A program made the translations under genes and the position numbers. Shown here piece after piece: positions 1 through 9,931 of a stretch of 64,000 bases of DNA; position 1 is the first letter of the stretch, and the number at the start of each line of letters is the position of its first letter. The stretch spans positions 434,001 to 498,000 of the forward strand of contig NZ_FNZR01000001.1 of NCBI RefSeq assembly GCF_900109365.1, read 5' to 3'. The stretch comes from Parapedobacter koreensis (GTDB lineage: Bacteria; Bacteroidota; Bacteroidia; Sphingobacteriales; Sphingobacteriaceae). The notes beneath the pieces were generated by a model. That model searched no databases. It saw only the letters and a program-made list of their open reading frames with translations, and was not told the origin of the DNA.

Positions 1-4
1 TGTA

Positions 5-2986
5 TTAAAAAATCACATTCAAGCCAAAAATAAACGAACGGGTTTTCGGATAATAATTCCCGTTGTCGATACCGGGGGTCAGCCCGCCCATGTTGATTTC
101 GGGATCGATACCCCGATAATCGGTGATGACAAAAAGGTTGTTGCCCGAGGTATAAAGACGCAGCGTGGATGCATTTTTCAATTTGAAGGTATAGCCCAGC
201 GTCGCATTATCCAGCCGCAGGTACGAACCGCTCTCGATATACCGATCAGACAGCAGGTAGGCGTTGTTGTCATTGGCCGCTTCATCCAACGTAAAGACCG
301 GTATGTTTGAAAATGTCGCTTCACCCGGGCTGTTCAGGTCGGCCAATGTAGCGTTCATGATTTTATTGCCCGATACCCCCCTCAGGAAGAAGTTGAAGTC
401 GAAATTTTTATACCGGAAGCTGTTGTTCCAGCCGTAGATAAGTTTAGGTTGCGCATTTCCGGCAAATGTAAAATCATCCGATGTCGGTGCCGTGGTGGGA
501 TTGCCTTCCCTATCGTAGATCAACGTTACGCCTTCCTCGTTCTTGCCCGCATACCGCCAGGTGTAAAACGTGCCAATGGGATAGCCCTCCTGTACGATCT
601 GCGAGGAGTTGCCCGACTGCCCCTTGCCACCGAGGTAAGCGGTATAAATCAGCGGCAACTCGAAATTGTCGTTCGAAAGCGAAATCAACTCATTCGTGTT
701 GTGGGAGAAATTCAGTGACGTTTTCCATGTAAAATTGCCATTGCGCAAGGGCGCGGTATTGAGCTGCACTTCCACGCCGGTATTTTTTACTTCCCCGGCA
801 TTGGCCGTCAATTGGTTGACGAAATATTGGGTCGTCGATACGGGATATGTCCATATCAAATCGGATGTACGCTTGTCATACCAGTCAACCGAACCGGACA
901 CCAAGCCGCTAAACAAGCCGAAATCCACGCCGATATTCAGCATGCCTGTACGCTCCCACCTCAGGTCGGGATTGGCATTCTGAAATGGCCCAATGGCATT
1001 GATGAAGCTGCCATTGTAGTAAAACCGCTGCGCCGAACCATACAACAAGGTGGCCGTGAAGGCATCAAATCCCTGCGAATTGCCGGACACGCCATAGCCA
1101 GCTCGCAATTTCAACAAATCCACAGCCGAGACCCCCTGCATGAACCCTTCATTGTGCAGCAGCCAGCCCGCAGATACGGCGGGGAAATAACCCCAGCGGT
1201 TGTTTGCACCGAACGCAGAGGAACCATCCCTGCGGATGGAAGCTTGCAGGAGGTATTTGTTTTGGAACGTATAATTTGCCCGTCCGTAAAATGAAATGAT
1301 GCGTTGGGTTTGTATCCGCATATTGCCGTAGTCTACCGGAACACCAGCTGGCGGATCACCCAATCCGGGATTGTTGTACCCCAGATCGTCGCTCGTAAAG
1401 CCCTGATTGGACGTTTGGAAACCATCGCCAAACTTGTCCTCCTGCCAGGAATAACCGGCCAGCAACTTGACCTCATGTGCACCAAAGAGCCGATCATAAT
1501 TCAAATACGTTTCTAATATCCGTTTAGTGTTGTTCACCGTGTTGCGCACGGCACGGCCGTTGGCATTTTGGTAAATGCCGGATAGGCTGTTATAGTAGTT
1601 ATTGTTAGTGATTTGCTCATCCTGCGCTGAGATGTTTAGCGTATATTTCAAACCGGTGAGGATGTCCACTTCAGCCTGTCCACTTGCCAGCAGGGTTTTG
1701 ACCTTGCCATCAAACGTGTTGTTGTCAATGAGGGATACCGGATTCAGGTAATTGCGCGTACGCGACCAATCCTCAGAGTAGGTGCCATCGGGTCTTTTCA
1801 CCGCTACGGTGGGCAAGTATTTGAGCATGTTGGAATAAACCAGCTCATGCACATTCTCCGTATTGGTGATGCTGTTCACCAATGAAAAATTGAGCCTTAG
1901 GCGATCGTCAAACTGCCGATGCTGGATGTTGGTACGGAGGTTGAACCGCTCCAGGGAAGTACCTTTGATGATGCCTTCATTATCCAGGTAGTTGATGCTC
2001 GCACCATATGCTGTCTTGGCCGAAGTGCCCATGAACGATAGGTTGTGGTTTTGCGATACGCCAGTGCGGCTCACTTCCTTTTGCCAATCGGTGTCACTGC
2101 CGTCGTTGTCGCTCGCAGCCAGTGTCCTTCCATTCGCTTCGAGGTATTGCCTCAATTGCGATCCACTGAGCATTTCAATCGCATTGGAAACCTGCTCAGT
2201 GGCTGCGTAGGCACTATAGGAAAGTCGGGTTTGTCCCATGGTGGCCTTCCTGGTGGTAATCATGATAACCCCATTGGCCGCACGCGCTCCGTAGATAGCA
2301 GTGGATGAAGCATCTTTCAGCACGTCCACACTTACGATATCGTCCGGTGCGACCAAATCAATAGAAGCCCCCGGCACCCCATCAATCACATAAAACGGCT
2401 CCTGTGCACCATCACGCAGGGTAGACGGTCCCCTGAGGATGATGGCGCCCCGGTTATTGGGATCGCCGCTCTTGGTGATGTTCAAGCCTGCTACTTTACC
2501 CTGTAAGAGCTGCCCGGGCGAACTGAACACCCCGGAGTTGAAATCCTCCTCATTCACGGATTGCACTGCACCTACCAGGTTTTCCCGCTTGGTATTGCCA
2601 TAGCCCACTACCACAATTTGATCCAGCTCCGTGGTGCTTTCCTGTAGTTTTACGGCCAGCGTTATACGTTCGCCCCTGACCACGCGGTAGCCATCAAGCC
2701 GTTGCGTCTCATACCCAAGCGAAGACACAATAAACGCATATGGGCCACCTTCGGGAAGTTGTTCAAACTGGAACAGGCCCTGCTTATCTGTTGAAGTCTG
2801 GCGATCGATGTTTGCCGTCTCGTTTACGACCCTCACCGTCACACCAGCGAGCGGTTCGCCCGTTGCGTCCTGTACAATGCCACTCACCACCGCGGTTTGT
2901 TGCGCGAAGACCCAGTGGGTTGCCATCGAAAGAATGAGCAGCATAAAGATTTGTCTCATACTGCGTTTTTGTTGCTGTTTCTGCAT
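5..2986 (-). CDS. SusC/RagA-type TonB-dependent outer-membrane receptor without STN domain (module A)
   Basis: This 993-residue protein is a SusC-family TonB-dependent transporter, which forms an outer-membrane beta-barrel closed by a SusD lipoprotein lid. It has a signal peptide (residues 1-28, ending WVFAQ), a carboxypeptidase-regulatory-like domain (about 33-118), the SusC junction ELDQIVVVGYG (about 120-130), a plug (about 130-245, with GAARAANGVIMITT-like sequence) and a barrel ending in the aromatic ...NVIF. Unlike every other receptor here it has no STN signalling domain between signal peptide and regulatory domain. The ATG at 2986 is directly followed by a good signal peptide. The stop codon lies at the window edge, so the expected susD is outside. 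It follows fecR by 90 bp. Substrate unknown. Confidence 0.95.
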   Translation of the reverse strand: MQKQQQKRSMRQIFMLLILSMATHWVFAQQTAVVSGIVQDATGEPLAGVTVRVVNETANIDRQTSTDKQGLFQFEQLPEGGPYAFIVSSLGYETQRLDGYRVVRGERITLAVKLQESTTELDQIVVVGYGNTKRENLVGAVQSVNEEDFNSGVFSSPGQLLQGKVAGLNITKSGDPNNRGAIILRGPSTLRDGAQEPFYVIDGVPGASIDLVAPDDIVSVDVLKDASSTAIYGARAANGVIMITTRKATMGQTRLSYSAYAATEQVSNAIEMLSGSQLRQYLEANGRTLAASDNDGSDTDWQKEVSRTGVSQNHNLSFMGTSAKTAYGASINYLDNEGIIKGTSLERFNLRTNIQHRQFDDRLRLNFSLVNSITNTENVHELVYSNMLKYLPTVAVKRPDGTYSEDWSRTRNYLNPVSLIDNNTFDGKVKTLLASGQAEVDILTGLKYTLNISAQDEQITNNNYYNSLSGIYQNANGRAVRNTVNNTKRILETYLNYDRLFGAHEVKLLAGYSWQEDKFGDGFQTSNQGFTSDDLGYNNPGLGDPPAGVPVDYGNMRIQTQRIISFYGRANYTFQNKYLLQASIRRDGSSAFGANNRWGYFPAVSAGWLLHNEGFMQGVSAVDLLKLRAGYGVSGNSQGFDAFTATLLYGSAQRFYYNGSFINAIGPFQNANPDLRWERTGMLNIGVDFGLFSGLVSGSVDWYDKRTSDLIWTYPVSTTQYFVNQLTANAGEVKNTGVEVQLNTAPLRNGNFTWKTSLNFSHNTNELISLSNDNFELPLIYTAYLGGKGQSGNSSQIVQEGYPIGTFYTWRYAGKNEEGVTLIYDREGNPTTAPTSDDFTFAGNAQPKLIYGWNNSFRYKNFDFNFFLRGVSGNKIMNATLADLNSPGEATFSNIPVFTLDEAANDNNAYLLSDRYIESGSYLRLDNATLGYTFKLKNASTLRLYTSGNNLFVITDYRGIDPEINMGGLTPGIDNGNYYPKTRSFIFGLNVIF

Positions 2987-3076
2987 ACGAATCGTTGTTT
3001 ATGATGATAAAAAATAGACCATAATCTTCCCTATACACCCCAATGAGGCGTTTACCACCCGATCATTCGGGATAGC

Positions 3077-4123
3077 TTATTGATTTACTATGCGGTAATG
3101 CTGTTCGTCTGTTCGTTCCAGTTTGAGGTGGTTAAGTGCACAGATTACCTGCAGCACCTGTTCCAGCCGTTCCTGCTGTATATTGATCGTGCCTGTATAG
3201 GACACCTTACTCAAGGTTTGCTGATCGCAATCAATGCGGGCACCATACTCCTTGGCAAGGCGCGCCATCACGTTGTCCAGCGCCATGTTGTGGATAGACA
3301 GTACCGTTCCATTGCGTTCGATGAAGGGCTGTCCGGGATCACGTTGCTTCGGTTTGCTTGCCGCGGGCATCGTAATACCACGCTTCGGCTCGAACGCCCC
3401 CTTGGCTCCCGGCATTGACAAGTATTGTTCCTTATAGTGCTTATCGGTGTGCCACAGTTTCACTTTGCCACTATGCAACCACACTTCTACACGGCTATGC
3501 CCAGAAGCATCGATGGTAAACGATGTACCCAATGCCGTAGTAGCAAAGCCATTGACCAATACCGTAAATGGTCGTGTGGTGTCACGAGCTACATCGAACC
3601 GGGCTTTCCCCTGCAGCTGGATGTCGCGCCGGTGGGCATCCAGCGGTTCCCGAAAGCGGATATTACTTCCCCTATGCAATGATACCACCGAATGATCAGC
3701 CAGTACCACGCGCATCACAGCGACGGTGTCATTGGATACGGTTTTCCAAAAGGGGGTTAAGGTTTCGATGGTAGCCAGGCGCTGTTGTTCGCGTACCGCC
3801 CAACGGTGGCTCTGCACCTTCCAAAAGAGCGAGAGGCAGCCCACCACCAGCAACATGCCCGCAATGGCATACAAACCGGGGAGATAAAGCTGAAAAACCC
3901 TGCCACGGTGTTCCGCCAGACCCTGCTTTACCGCCTCATCTATGCGCTGTCGTTGCACCGCAGGCAACCGATCCGTCTGCTGGAATGTTTCCCATTCATC
4001 TTCCGGCAACAAGCGGTCGGCAAGGCCCCGATTTTCATCCAGCAATGCACGCAACAGGTTTTTCCGCTTATCTGCAGAATACCGGTCAGGGTTGTCCCGT
4101 TGTTCTTCACCTTTCATACCCAT
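3077..4123 (-). CDS. FecR-family anti-sigma factor (module A)
   Basis: This 348-residue inner-membrane protein would hold the adjacent sigma factor inactive. It has a cytoplasmic N-terminal part (1-80), one membrane segment (about 81-101, LPGLYAIAGMLLVVG), a periplasmic FecR domain (about 130-240, with LADHSVVSLHRGS and ALGTSF) and a C-terminal DUF4974 domain (about 275-348). Its cytoplasmic part lacks the pattern shared by the other FecRs here (a short basic helix, a Gly/Ala-Ser turn, then E..(V/L)..W), so it may be a different anti-sigma subtype. It lies 57 bp after the sigma gene and 90 bp before a receptor without STN domain. Two in-frame ATGs (4123, 4117) compete as start. Confidence 0.93.
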   Translation of the reverse strand: MGMKGEEQRDNPDRYSADKRKNLLRALLDENRGLADRLLPEDEWETFQQTDRLPAVQRQRIDEAVKQGLAEHRGRVFQLYLPGLYAIAGMLLVVGCLSLFWKVQSHRWAVREQQRLATIETLTPFWKTVSNDTVAVMRVVLADHSVVSLHRGSNIRFREPLDAHRRDIQLQGKARFDVARDTTRPFTVLVNGFATTALGTSFTIDASGHSRVEVWLHSGKVKLWHTDKHYKEQYLSMPGAKGAFEPKRGITMPAASKPKQRDPGQPFIERNGTVLSIHNMALDNVMARLAKEYGARIDCDQQTLSKVSYTGTINIQQERLEQVLQVICALNHLKLERTDEQHYRIVNQ

Positions 4124-4180
4124 AATACGGCTGCCAACCCCCCAGCCCCTACTGGTTAACGATTAGTTAACACAGGCGTG

Positions 4181-4705
4181 TTAGAGCAAAAAGGTCAATA
4201 AAGATTCCTTGAGGTGGCGGAGCGCCTTGGCGATATGGTTTTCAACGGTCTTAGGTGATATGGAAAATAACTCGGCAATCTCCTTATGGGTGAGCCCCTG
4301 TTCCCGGCTGAGGTTAAAAATCGTTTGCTGCATATAGGGCAACGAGGCGATGGCCACTTGGATGTGGCGTAGCAAATCTTTATTTTCAATCGCATCAATG
4401 AGGCTATCGGTAAACGGTGTATATGCCGATTCCTGTGCGTATTTCAAACGGGTTTGCTCCTTGCGAAGCTCATCAACGAGTACGGATTTAGCGATACGAA
4501 ATAGCTGGGATGCCAAGGGAATGGTGGGTTCCAACTTGTTGCGGCGTTGCCATAGGCGAATGAAGCTAAGCTGCACCACCTCCTCAGCGACGAAGTCCGA
4601 GCCAATCTGTTTCTGGATATAGTAATAAAGGCGTTCATGGTATTGTTGGAATACCTTTTCGAAGACTTGCTCATCTCCTTGAACGATAGCCAAAACCTCT
4701 TCCAT
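4181..4705 (-). CDS. ECF sigma factor, FecI-like (module A)
   Basis: This 174-residue protein is an extracytoplasmic-function RNA polymerase sigma-70 factor. Region 2 (about 12-80) contains VAEEVVQLSFIRLWQRR, and region 4 (about 115-170) contains the helix-turn-helix THKEIAELFSISPKTVENH. Region 2 and region 4 are joined by a short linker with no extra domain, as usual in FecI-like factors. It is the shortest complete sigma factor in the window. It is followed by its FecR. The start is an ATG at 4705. The motif at 4752-4766 upstream is shared with two other sigma-type genes in the window. It is expected to direct transcription of its own module, but the receptor next to it cannot signal through an STN domain. 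Confidence 0.94.
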   Translation of the reverse strand: MEEVLAIVQGDEQVFEKVFQQYHERLYYYIQKQIGSDFVAEEVVQLSFIRLWQRRNKLEPTIPLASQLFRIAKSVLVDELRKEQTRLKYAQESAYTPFTDSLIDAIENKDLLRHIQVAIASLPYMQQTIFNLSREQGLTHKEIAELFSISPKTVENHIAKALRHLKESLLTFLL

Positions 4706-4751
4706 GCAACTGCAAAAATTTGGAATAGCTATTTGGTTAACGCGAAGTTGA

Positions 4752-4766
4752 TGTTATGAAATTGTT
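4752..4766 (-). promoter_or_regulatory. Shared upstream element of sigma genes (copy 1)
   Basis: The plus-strand 15-mer TGTTATGAAATTGTT lies 47 nt upstream of the module A sigma start. Near-identical copies occur at 33300-33314 (module D sigma) and 41810-41824 (region-2-only sigma-like gene). Consensus TGTTATGAAnTnGTT. It may be an extended -35 element or a regulator site; its role is inferred only from position. Confidence 0.4.
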
Positions 4767-4772
4767 ATAAAC

Positions 4773-4805
4773 AGGGGGGAGCCCACTTATGATGAGCTGC
4801 CCCCT
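4773..4805 (-). terminator. Putative terminator after module B susD
   Basis: An imperfect hairpin, GGGGGAGC pairing with GCTGCCCCC (one bulge), lies 30-62 nt after the susD stop at 4835. On the minus strand it is followed by TGTTTAT. The U-tract is weak. Confidence 0.45.
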
Positions 4806-4834
4806 TCTGATTTAGGCGATTGAAATTTGGTAAC

Positions 4835-6298
4835 TTAGTTATTTTCTTTGTGCCAAAAGAGCGTAATGTCAAACTCATCCCCGCCCATGGCGTTTACGGC
4901 CGCTTGATAACTGTCGGCATTCATCCGTTGAATCACGGCTGGATATTTAAACCGATGCGCGATTTCGCTGCCTGCACTCACGCCTGGTCCCCTGGGCAAT
5001 GCCGGCAGACCCGTGCGGTTATATTCAAACCACTGTTGGTAATCGCAGTAAGTGAGGGCATAATATTTCTGTAGCATAAGCTGTTCGAACGTTCCGTCAA
5101 ACATTACCCCCGGTGTTTCCAGGTACCCTGCAGGCATTACTTTGCCCCATTGTTCGATAGCTGCTTGCACACCTTTATTATAGGCCTCCGCTGAATTTAA
5201 CGAGGGGACGATGTTTTTCAAGGCCAATTCCGCTTTGATAAACTCAATCTCCGCGTAGGTGAACAGCGCTACACGCAATGGTGTTACCGGAATATTCCGG
5301 TTAATCCCTGACGTTTCGTAATCCGGTTCAAAATTGAGCCCGCTTTCCCTTCCGCGGTAGATCAGGTTTCCGTTGCCATCGTCTACTTGCTGATAACAGA
5401 ACACTTCGCAGCGCGGATCATTCCACGTATTCAGGGAACTTACAAAGAAATCGGCAATTTCCCGCCCATAGATATAAAAATCGGTTAGCCGCGTATAGGG
5501 TCCCAATTGGGGTGCCACGCCACTGATCACCAAGGACGCTGCTTCCTCGTTGGAGGAAATCAAGGGGTATTGATCTGGGTTTTCAAACATTTCCCGGATT
5601 TCTGCCGCTGCGTTGATATCCGTGTCCAATGCCCGCAATAAGATACGCAGCCGCACGGAGTTGCAGAATTTCCGCCATTTGTTGATGGCAATGGGATCCA
5701 CAGCATTCCTGGCCCCGAACAATAATTCAGGTTCCTTATTGTAAATCAATCCCGTTTGTACATCAAACAAGCTGTTGGCATTATCCAGATCATTAATCAA
5801 TGCCAAATATACCTCCTGTTGGTTGTCAAATTTTGGCCTGAAAATCTCATCATCTGCCCGTAGGGCTTCCGACATGGGAATATTACCAAAACAATCAACC
5901 AGGATATGGTACATCCACGATTTAAGTGTAATGGCGATAGCCTGGTAATTCCGGTCACCTCTTTCGATCGCCAGCCTTTCCATTTCCAGTATATTCATCA
6001 GGTTACCATAGTAGGAATTCCATGTTCCGTCCCCCAACCCATCTGAATAGACGTAGTGTTCGATGCTGCCGGAAGTGGCCGATGACGAGGTCACCTGCAT
6101 GAGATCGTTGGTAAACGAATTGGCCCGCCCCCAATTGTGAAAGGCCACATTATATAAAACAGGATTAATAAACGTGCCCGGTGAAGCGATGTTCATTCTG
6201 TTCGGGTCGACATTCAATTCATCAAAGTGGGAGCACGCTCCAAAGAGCAATACGCCAAGTATGCTCAATAGTTTAAGACGAAAAGCGACTGTGTTCAT
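4835..6298 (-). CDS. SusD-like outer-membrane lipoprotein, SusD-like_2 class (module B)
   Basis: This 487-residue lipoprotein should be the surface substrate-binding lid of the receptor encoded just upstream. The signal peptide ends in the lipobox LLFGAC, with lipidated Cys22. The mature protein begins with FDELNVDPNRMNIASP, typical of the SusD-like_2 family (PF12771) rather than the classical RagB family. Later helical-repeat features include EIEFIKAELALK and a C-terminal WFEYNRTGLP, a W..W.R.G(Y/F/L)P-type motif common in this family. It starts 18 bp after the susC stop, so it is clearly co-transcribed. The phospholipase C gene in the same module suggests a phospholipid-derived ligand, which is inference. 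Confidence 0.95.
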   Translation of the reverse strand: MNTVAFRLKLLSILGVLLFGACSHFDELNVDPNRMNIASPGTFINPVLYNVAFHNWGRANSFTNDLMQVTSSSATSGSIEHYVYSDGLGDGTWNSYYGNLMNILEMERLAIERGDRNYQAIAITLKSWMYHILVDCFGNIPMSEALRADDEIFRPKFDNQQEVYLALINDLDNANSLFDVQTGLIYNKEPELLFGARNAVDPIAINKWRKFCNSVRLRILLRALDTDINAAAEIREMFENPDQYPLISSNEEAASLVISGVAPQLGPYTRLTDFYIYGREIADFFVSSLNTWNDPRCEVFCYQQVDDGNGNLIYRGRESGLNFEPDYETSGINRNIPVTPLRVALFTYAEIEFIKAELALKNIVPSLNSAEAYNKGVQAAIEQWGKVMPAGYLETPGVMFDGTFEQLMLQKYYALTYCDYQQWFEYNRTGLPALPRGPGVSAGSEIAHRFKYPAVIQRMNADSYQAAVNAMGGDEFDITLFWHKENN

Positions 6299-6316
6299 AT
6301 TCAGTATGGTTTAAAA

Positions 6317-9300
6317 TCAAAGACTTACTCTCAAATTGAATCCAAAGGTGCGGGGTGTTGGCAACTGTCCGGTTTCGATGCCCGGCAAAATGCTGCCGCC
6401 ATTCAACGCTGCAGCTTCGGGATCATACATCGGGAAATCCGACCAGATTGCCAGGTTACGTCCATACAAAGCCACGGACAGGCTATTGAATGGCAATTTT
6501 CGGAGAAACCGGCTGGGCACATTATATTCCACACGGACTTCCCGCAATTTCAGGAAGGAGGCACTGTAAGAATTGGACTCGATGTTGGCCATCCGGAATT
6601 CCCGGGTATTGTACGCTTCAATGGATACCAGGTTGGTGTTGGGTGAATAGCTACCATCCGTGTTGCGCACAACACCGGGAGCCACCATGTAAACACCCCC
6701 CACAGGAGGCAATCCGGCAGCCGCCAATCGGGGGTCATCTCCCGCAATGTAATATTCAGTCCCCGGCAGGCGGCCGTTCAGCGATTCGTTGAGCTGTCCC
6801 AGTTCCATCATTTTATAGTGGGATTGGGAGTACACAATGCCACCGAGCTGGCCATCTACCAAAAATCCGAGCGTAACCCCTTTATAGGAAAACTCGTTGT
6901 GCAAGCCAGCTTTCCAATCCGGATAGGCAGTACCAATGTACTCGATGGTGGTAGCTGTTGTTGGTCTGCCATCCGGATCAATCAGGCGGTCTCCGTGTTC
7001 ATTCCTGACGGTTTTATACCCCCATAGATCTCCGGTGGTACCGCCCACCTTGCCAATGATGGATACCGAGCCTACAGAGCCGATAACCTGGTTTTCTTCT
7101 AGGCCTTCAGCCAGTTCGAGGATTCTGTTTTCATTCCTGGACCAGTTCAACGTACTGTTCCAGACAAACCGATCCGTCCGTATAGGTGTGCCATTGACAA
7201 CCAATTCGTACCCACGGTTGCGGACGACACCGGCGTTTATCGTTGCCCGGGTATATCCCGTAGTGGGATCCATGGGTGCATCAATAATTTGATTACGCGT
7301 CTTGTTGTAATAAAACGAGAAATCCATGCCTAACCGGTTATTGAAAAGCCTCAGATCGAGGCCAGCCTCGTAATTGGTAGAGATCTCGGGTTTAAATCCC
7401 GGATTTGCCCGCGTCGTTGGTACGGTAGCAGACCCCGGAAATTGACTAATGAGGTAATACTTTCCTGTTTTATACGGCTCCGTATCGTTTCCTACCTGAC
7501 TCAAGGATCCCCTCACTTTCAGGAATGAAACGGTTTGTGGAAGCTGAACCATTTCATGTACCAAGAGGCTGGTGTTTATAGAAGGGTAGAAAAACGAGCG
7601 ATTGGCCTTCGGCAGGGTCGACGACCAGTCATTCCGGGCGGTGATGTCTACAAAAACTTTGTCTTTCCACGAGAAGTTGGCAGCTCCGTATAAGCTGTTC
7701 AGCCCCTTTTCCTGGATCAACGAATTCACTAAAGGCGTTGAACTCCCATTGGATAATTTATAAATGCCCGGCACCACCAACCCCTCGATAAATGCTTCCT
7801 GGGCATTGTACCGATAATACAATAGATTTCCTCCGGCCATCAGATTCATATCCAATCCATTGGAAAACGACTCCCGATGGGTCAATAATGCGTCGGAGTT
7901 CGTTTCCATTTCCATAACGGGCTGCTGTGAAAAATACCCATTCCCTTTCACAACATCACTGATCGGTCTGCGCTGCTCGCGTTCATCATTTGAAAACTGG
8001 ATGCCACTGCGGAGCAATAAACTTGTTTTCGGTGTGATCTGCAACGTAGCCGAAAGGTTTGAAATCAAGGAATTTCGCTTAGAAGCATTCGTAGATTCAT
8101 ACAGTGTAACAAACGGATTGCCGGGATATTGGCTGAAAGGCTGCAGTTGCCTCAAGTGTTCCTGCCCATTGTACCACTTCGGGCGGTACCAATCCAGGTT
8201 GATGGATGGATTCTGGAAAATCAAAAAGTATTGCACGGAACTGCTGCTGTACCCCAGCAGCGGAGAATTCGGGATGTCTTTATTGGTGTATGAGGCCCTG
8301 AAATTGACGTCCAAGTAGTTGGAAACTTTCTGGGCAGCCGACACGGTAGCCGTTAGCCGCTCAAAACCCGTGTTGGGAAGAATCCATGAATTTTTGTCGT
8401 ACGTCACCGAAGCCCGCAAACTACCCCGATCGCCCTTGCTGTTCACTGCCGCCGTATTGGATGTCGTAAATCCGGTCTGGAAGATCCCCAATCTGCTGTC
8501 TTTATATGCCACCCAGTCTGTCGGTTCCGTACCGGGAGCCTGCGTAACAGGGTCGTATTGAATGTACCTGGCTCCCGGAACAAACGGCGCTCCATAGGAG
8601 GCCACATGAATTTTCATGACATTATAATCATAATACCGTTGGTTTTCAAAAGGGGATCCGGGGCCACCGGTTGACTGCGTCATCCCCTGCCCGAAATCAT
8701 ATTGGTAGTCGGGGTGGTTGAAGGCACGATCCATCGATGTGCTGCTGGTAAAGGTAATGCCGATCCCTTTTTCCGCCTGGTTGCCCGACTTCGTCGTAAT
8801 CATGATGACGCCGTTGGCGGCACGTGTACCGTACAGCGCCGTCGCGCCGGCACCCTTCAGCACTTGGATGGATTCGATATCTTCCGGATTCACGTCACCG
8901 AAACCATTTCCATAATCCACGGAGTTCATTCCCGAAGCGGCATATGCGCTTCCGCTGTTGGTAATGGTGTTGCTCAACGGGACACCATCGAGGATAATCA
9001 ATGCATTGTTGCCCCGCTGGTTTAAAGACACGTCGCCGCGAAGCTTCACCCGCGTGGTTGATATAGGTCCTCCGGCGGTCACGACACTTAAACCCGCTAC
9101 TTTACCCGCAAGCGCGGATGACCAGTTCGTTGGCATGGAGTTGGTGATGGAATTGCCAGAAATTTGCTGCGAAGCATAGCCCAAAGCTTTCTCCGCCCGC
9201 TTTATCCCCAATGCGGTCACCACGACTTCGCTCAATTCGCTTTCTTCTTCCGATAGGACAAAGCGCAATGCTGCACGCTGCCCTGCTTCTACCGCAATAC

Positions 9301-9895
9301 GTTCCTCGCGTTGCGTTTTGAAAGACACATATCGGGCTTCCACGGTGTAGGTGCCTGGAGGGACATCGATGGAAAAATTCCCCTCCTGATCAGTTTGTGT
9401 ATTTCGGTCAAGCTCGATCACATGGATACTTGCTGCTGACAATGCGGCACCATTTGCATCGGTAACATGGCCAACGATACGGCCAGATTGCTGCACGCCA
9501 CCTACCGCATTTCCCCCATCCAGCGGATGCAACAATTTCACTGAAATTGTTTTTGCTTGGACAGCAAATTTAAACCCCTCACGTTCTTCCAATTGCTGAA
9601 GCACGGTAGATAAAGCGACCGATTGGAAATTAACAGCCTTGATTTGCTTTTTTTCCAGTTGTTCGCCGGAATAGATAAATGAATACGTGCTTTGTTTTCC
9701 CAATTCACGGATCAACGTGGCAGCGTTGGTATTGGTGAGCCGGACACTTATTTTTTCATCCAATCCACTGAATTGAGGCTCCGCCATGAGTGGAGTAGAT
9801 AAGTTCAAAAGAAAGCATGCCAAAAAAACAATCCAGCCGGTTATTTGACAGCATGCATCATTTATTATGCAAAATTTAATAGTTTTGTAATTCAT
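6317..9895 (-). CDS. SusC-type TonB-dependent receptor with STN domain (module B)
   Basis: This 1192-residue receptor has an unusually long N-terminal signal region (about 1-40), an STN (secretin/TonB short N-terminal) domain (about 48-125) for signalling to FecR, a carboxypeptidase-regulatory-like domain (about 138-222), the junction ELSEVVVTALGIKR, a plug with the ALYGTRAANGVIMITT block, and a barrel ending in FNLRVSL. The VVTALG junction puts it in the same class as receptors D and F, all paired with SusD-like_2 proteins. Here the phospholipase C gene separates it from its sigma/fecR pair. The leader (9896-10026) holds a hairpin with a U-tract on the opposite strand. Confidence 0.95.
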   Translation of the reverse strand: MNYKTIKFCIINDACCQITGWIVFLACFLLNLSTPLMAEPQFSGLDEKISVRLTNTNAATLIRELGKQSTYSFIYSGEQLEKKQIKAVNFQSVALSTVLQQLEEREGFKFAVQAKTISVKLLHPLDGGNAVGGVQQSGRIVGHVTDANGAALSAASIHVIELDRNTQTDQEGNFSIDVPPGTYTVEARYVSFKTQREERIAVEAGQRAALRFVLSEEESELSEVVVTALGIKRAEKALGYASQQISGNSITNSMPTNWSSALAGKVAGLSVVTAGGPISTTRVKLRGDVSLNQRGNNALIILDGVPLSNTITNSGSAYAASGMNSVDYGNGFGDVNPEDIESIQVLKGAGATALYGTRAANGVIMITTKSGNQAEKGIGITFTSSTSMDRAFNHPDYQYDFGQGMTQSTGGPGSPFENQRYYDYNVMKIHVASYGAPFVPGARYIQYDPVTQAPGTEPTDWVAYKDSRLGIFQTGFTTSNTAAVNSKGDRGSLRASVTYDKNSWILPNTGFERLTATVSAAQKVSNYLDVNFRASYTNKDIPNSPLLGYSSSSVQYFLIFQNPSINLDWYRPKWYNGQEHLRQLQPFSQYPGNPFVTLYESTNASKRNSLISNLSATLQITPKTSLLLRSGIQFSNDEREQRRPISDVVKGNGYFSQQPVMEMETNSDALLTHRESFSNGLDMNLMAGGNLLYYRYNAQEAFIEGLVVPGIYKLSNGSSTPLVNSLIQEKGLNSLYGAANFSWKDKVFVDITARNDWSSTLPKANRSFFYPSINTSLLVHEMVQLPQTVSFLKVRGSLSQVGNDTEPYKTGKYYLISQFPGSATVPTTRANPGFKPEISTNYEAGLDLRLFNNRLGMDFSFYYNKTRNQIIDAPMDPTTGYTRATINAGVVRNRGYELVVNGTPIRTDRFVWNSTLNWSRNENRILELAEGLEENQVIGSVGSVSIIGKVGGTTGDLWGYKTVRNEHGDRLIDPDGRPTTATTIEYIGTAYPDWKAGLHNEFSYKGVTLGFLVDGQLGGIVYSQSHYKMMELGQLNESLNGRLPGTEYYIAGDDPRLAAAGLPPVGGVYMVAPGVVRNTDGSYSPNTNLVSIEAYNTREFRMANIESNSYSASFLKLREVRVEYNVPSRFLRKLPFNSLSVALYGRNLAIWSDFPMYDPEAAALNGGSILPGIETGQLPTPRTFGFNLRVSL

Positions 9896-9931
9896 AAAAT
9901 TAATACTTGTTTTATTACGAGTTATGAAATG

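Noticed and set aside
3058-3071. Small hairpin CCCGA-TCAT-TCGGG just after fecR A, considered as a terminator or antisense element
   Set aside because: The stem has only 5 bp, there is no U-tract on either strand, and no promoter box is near.
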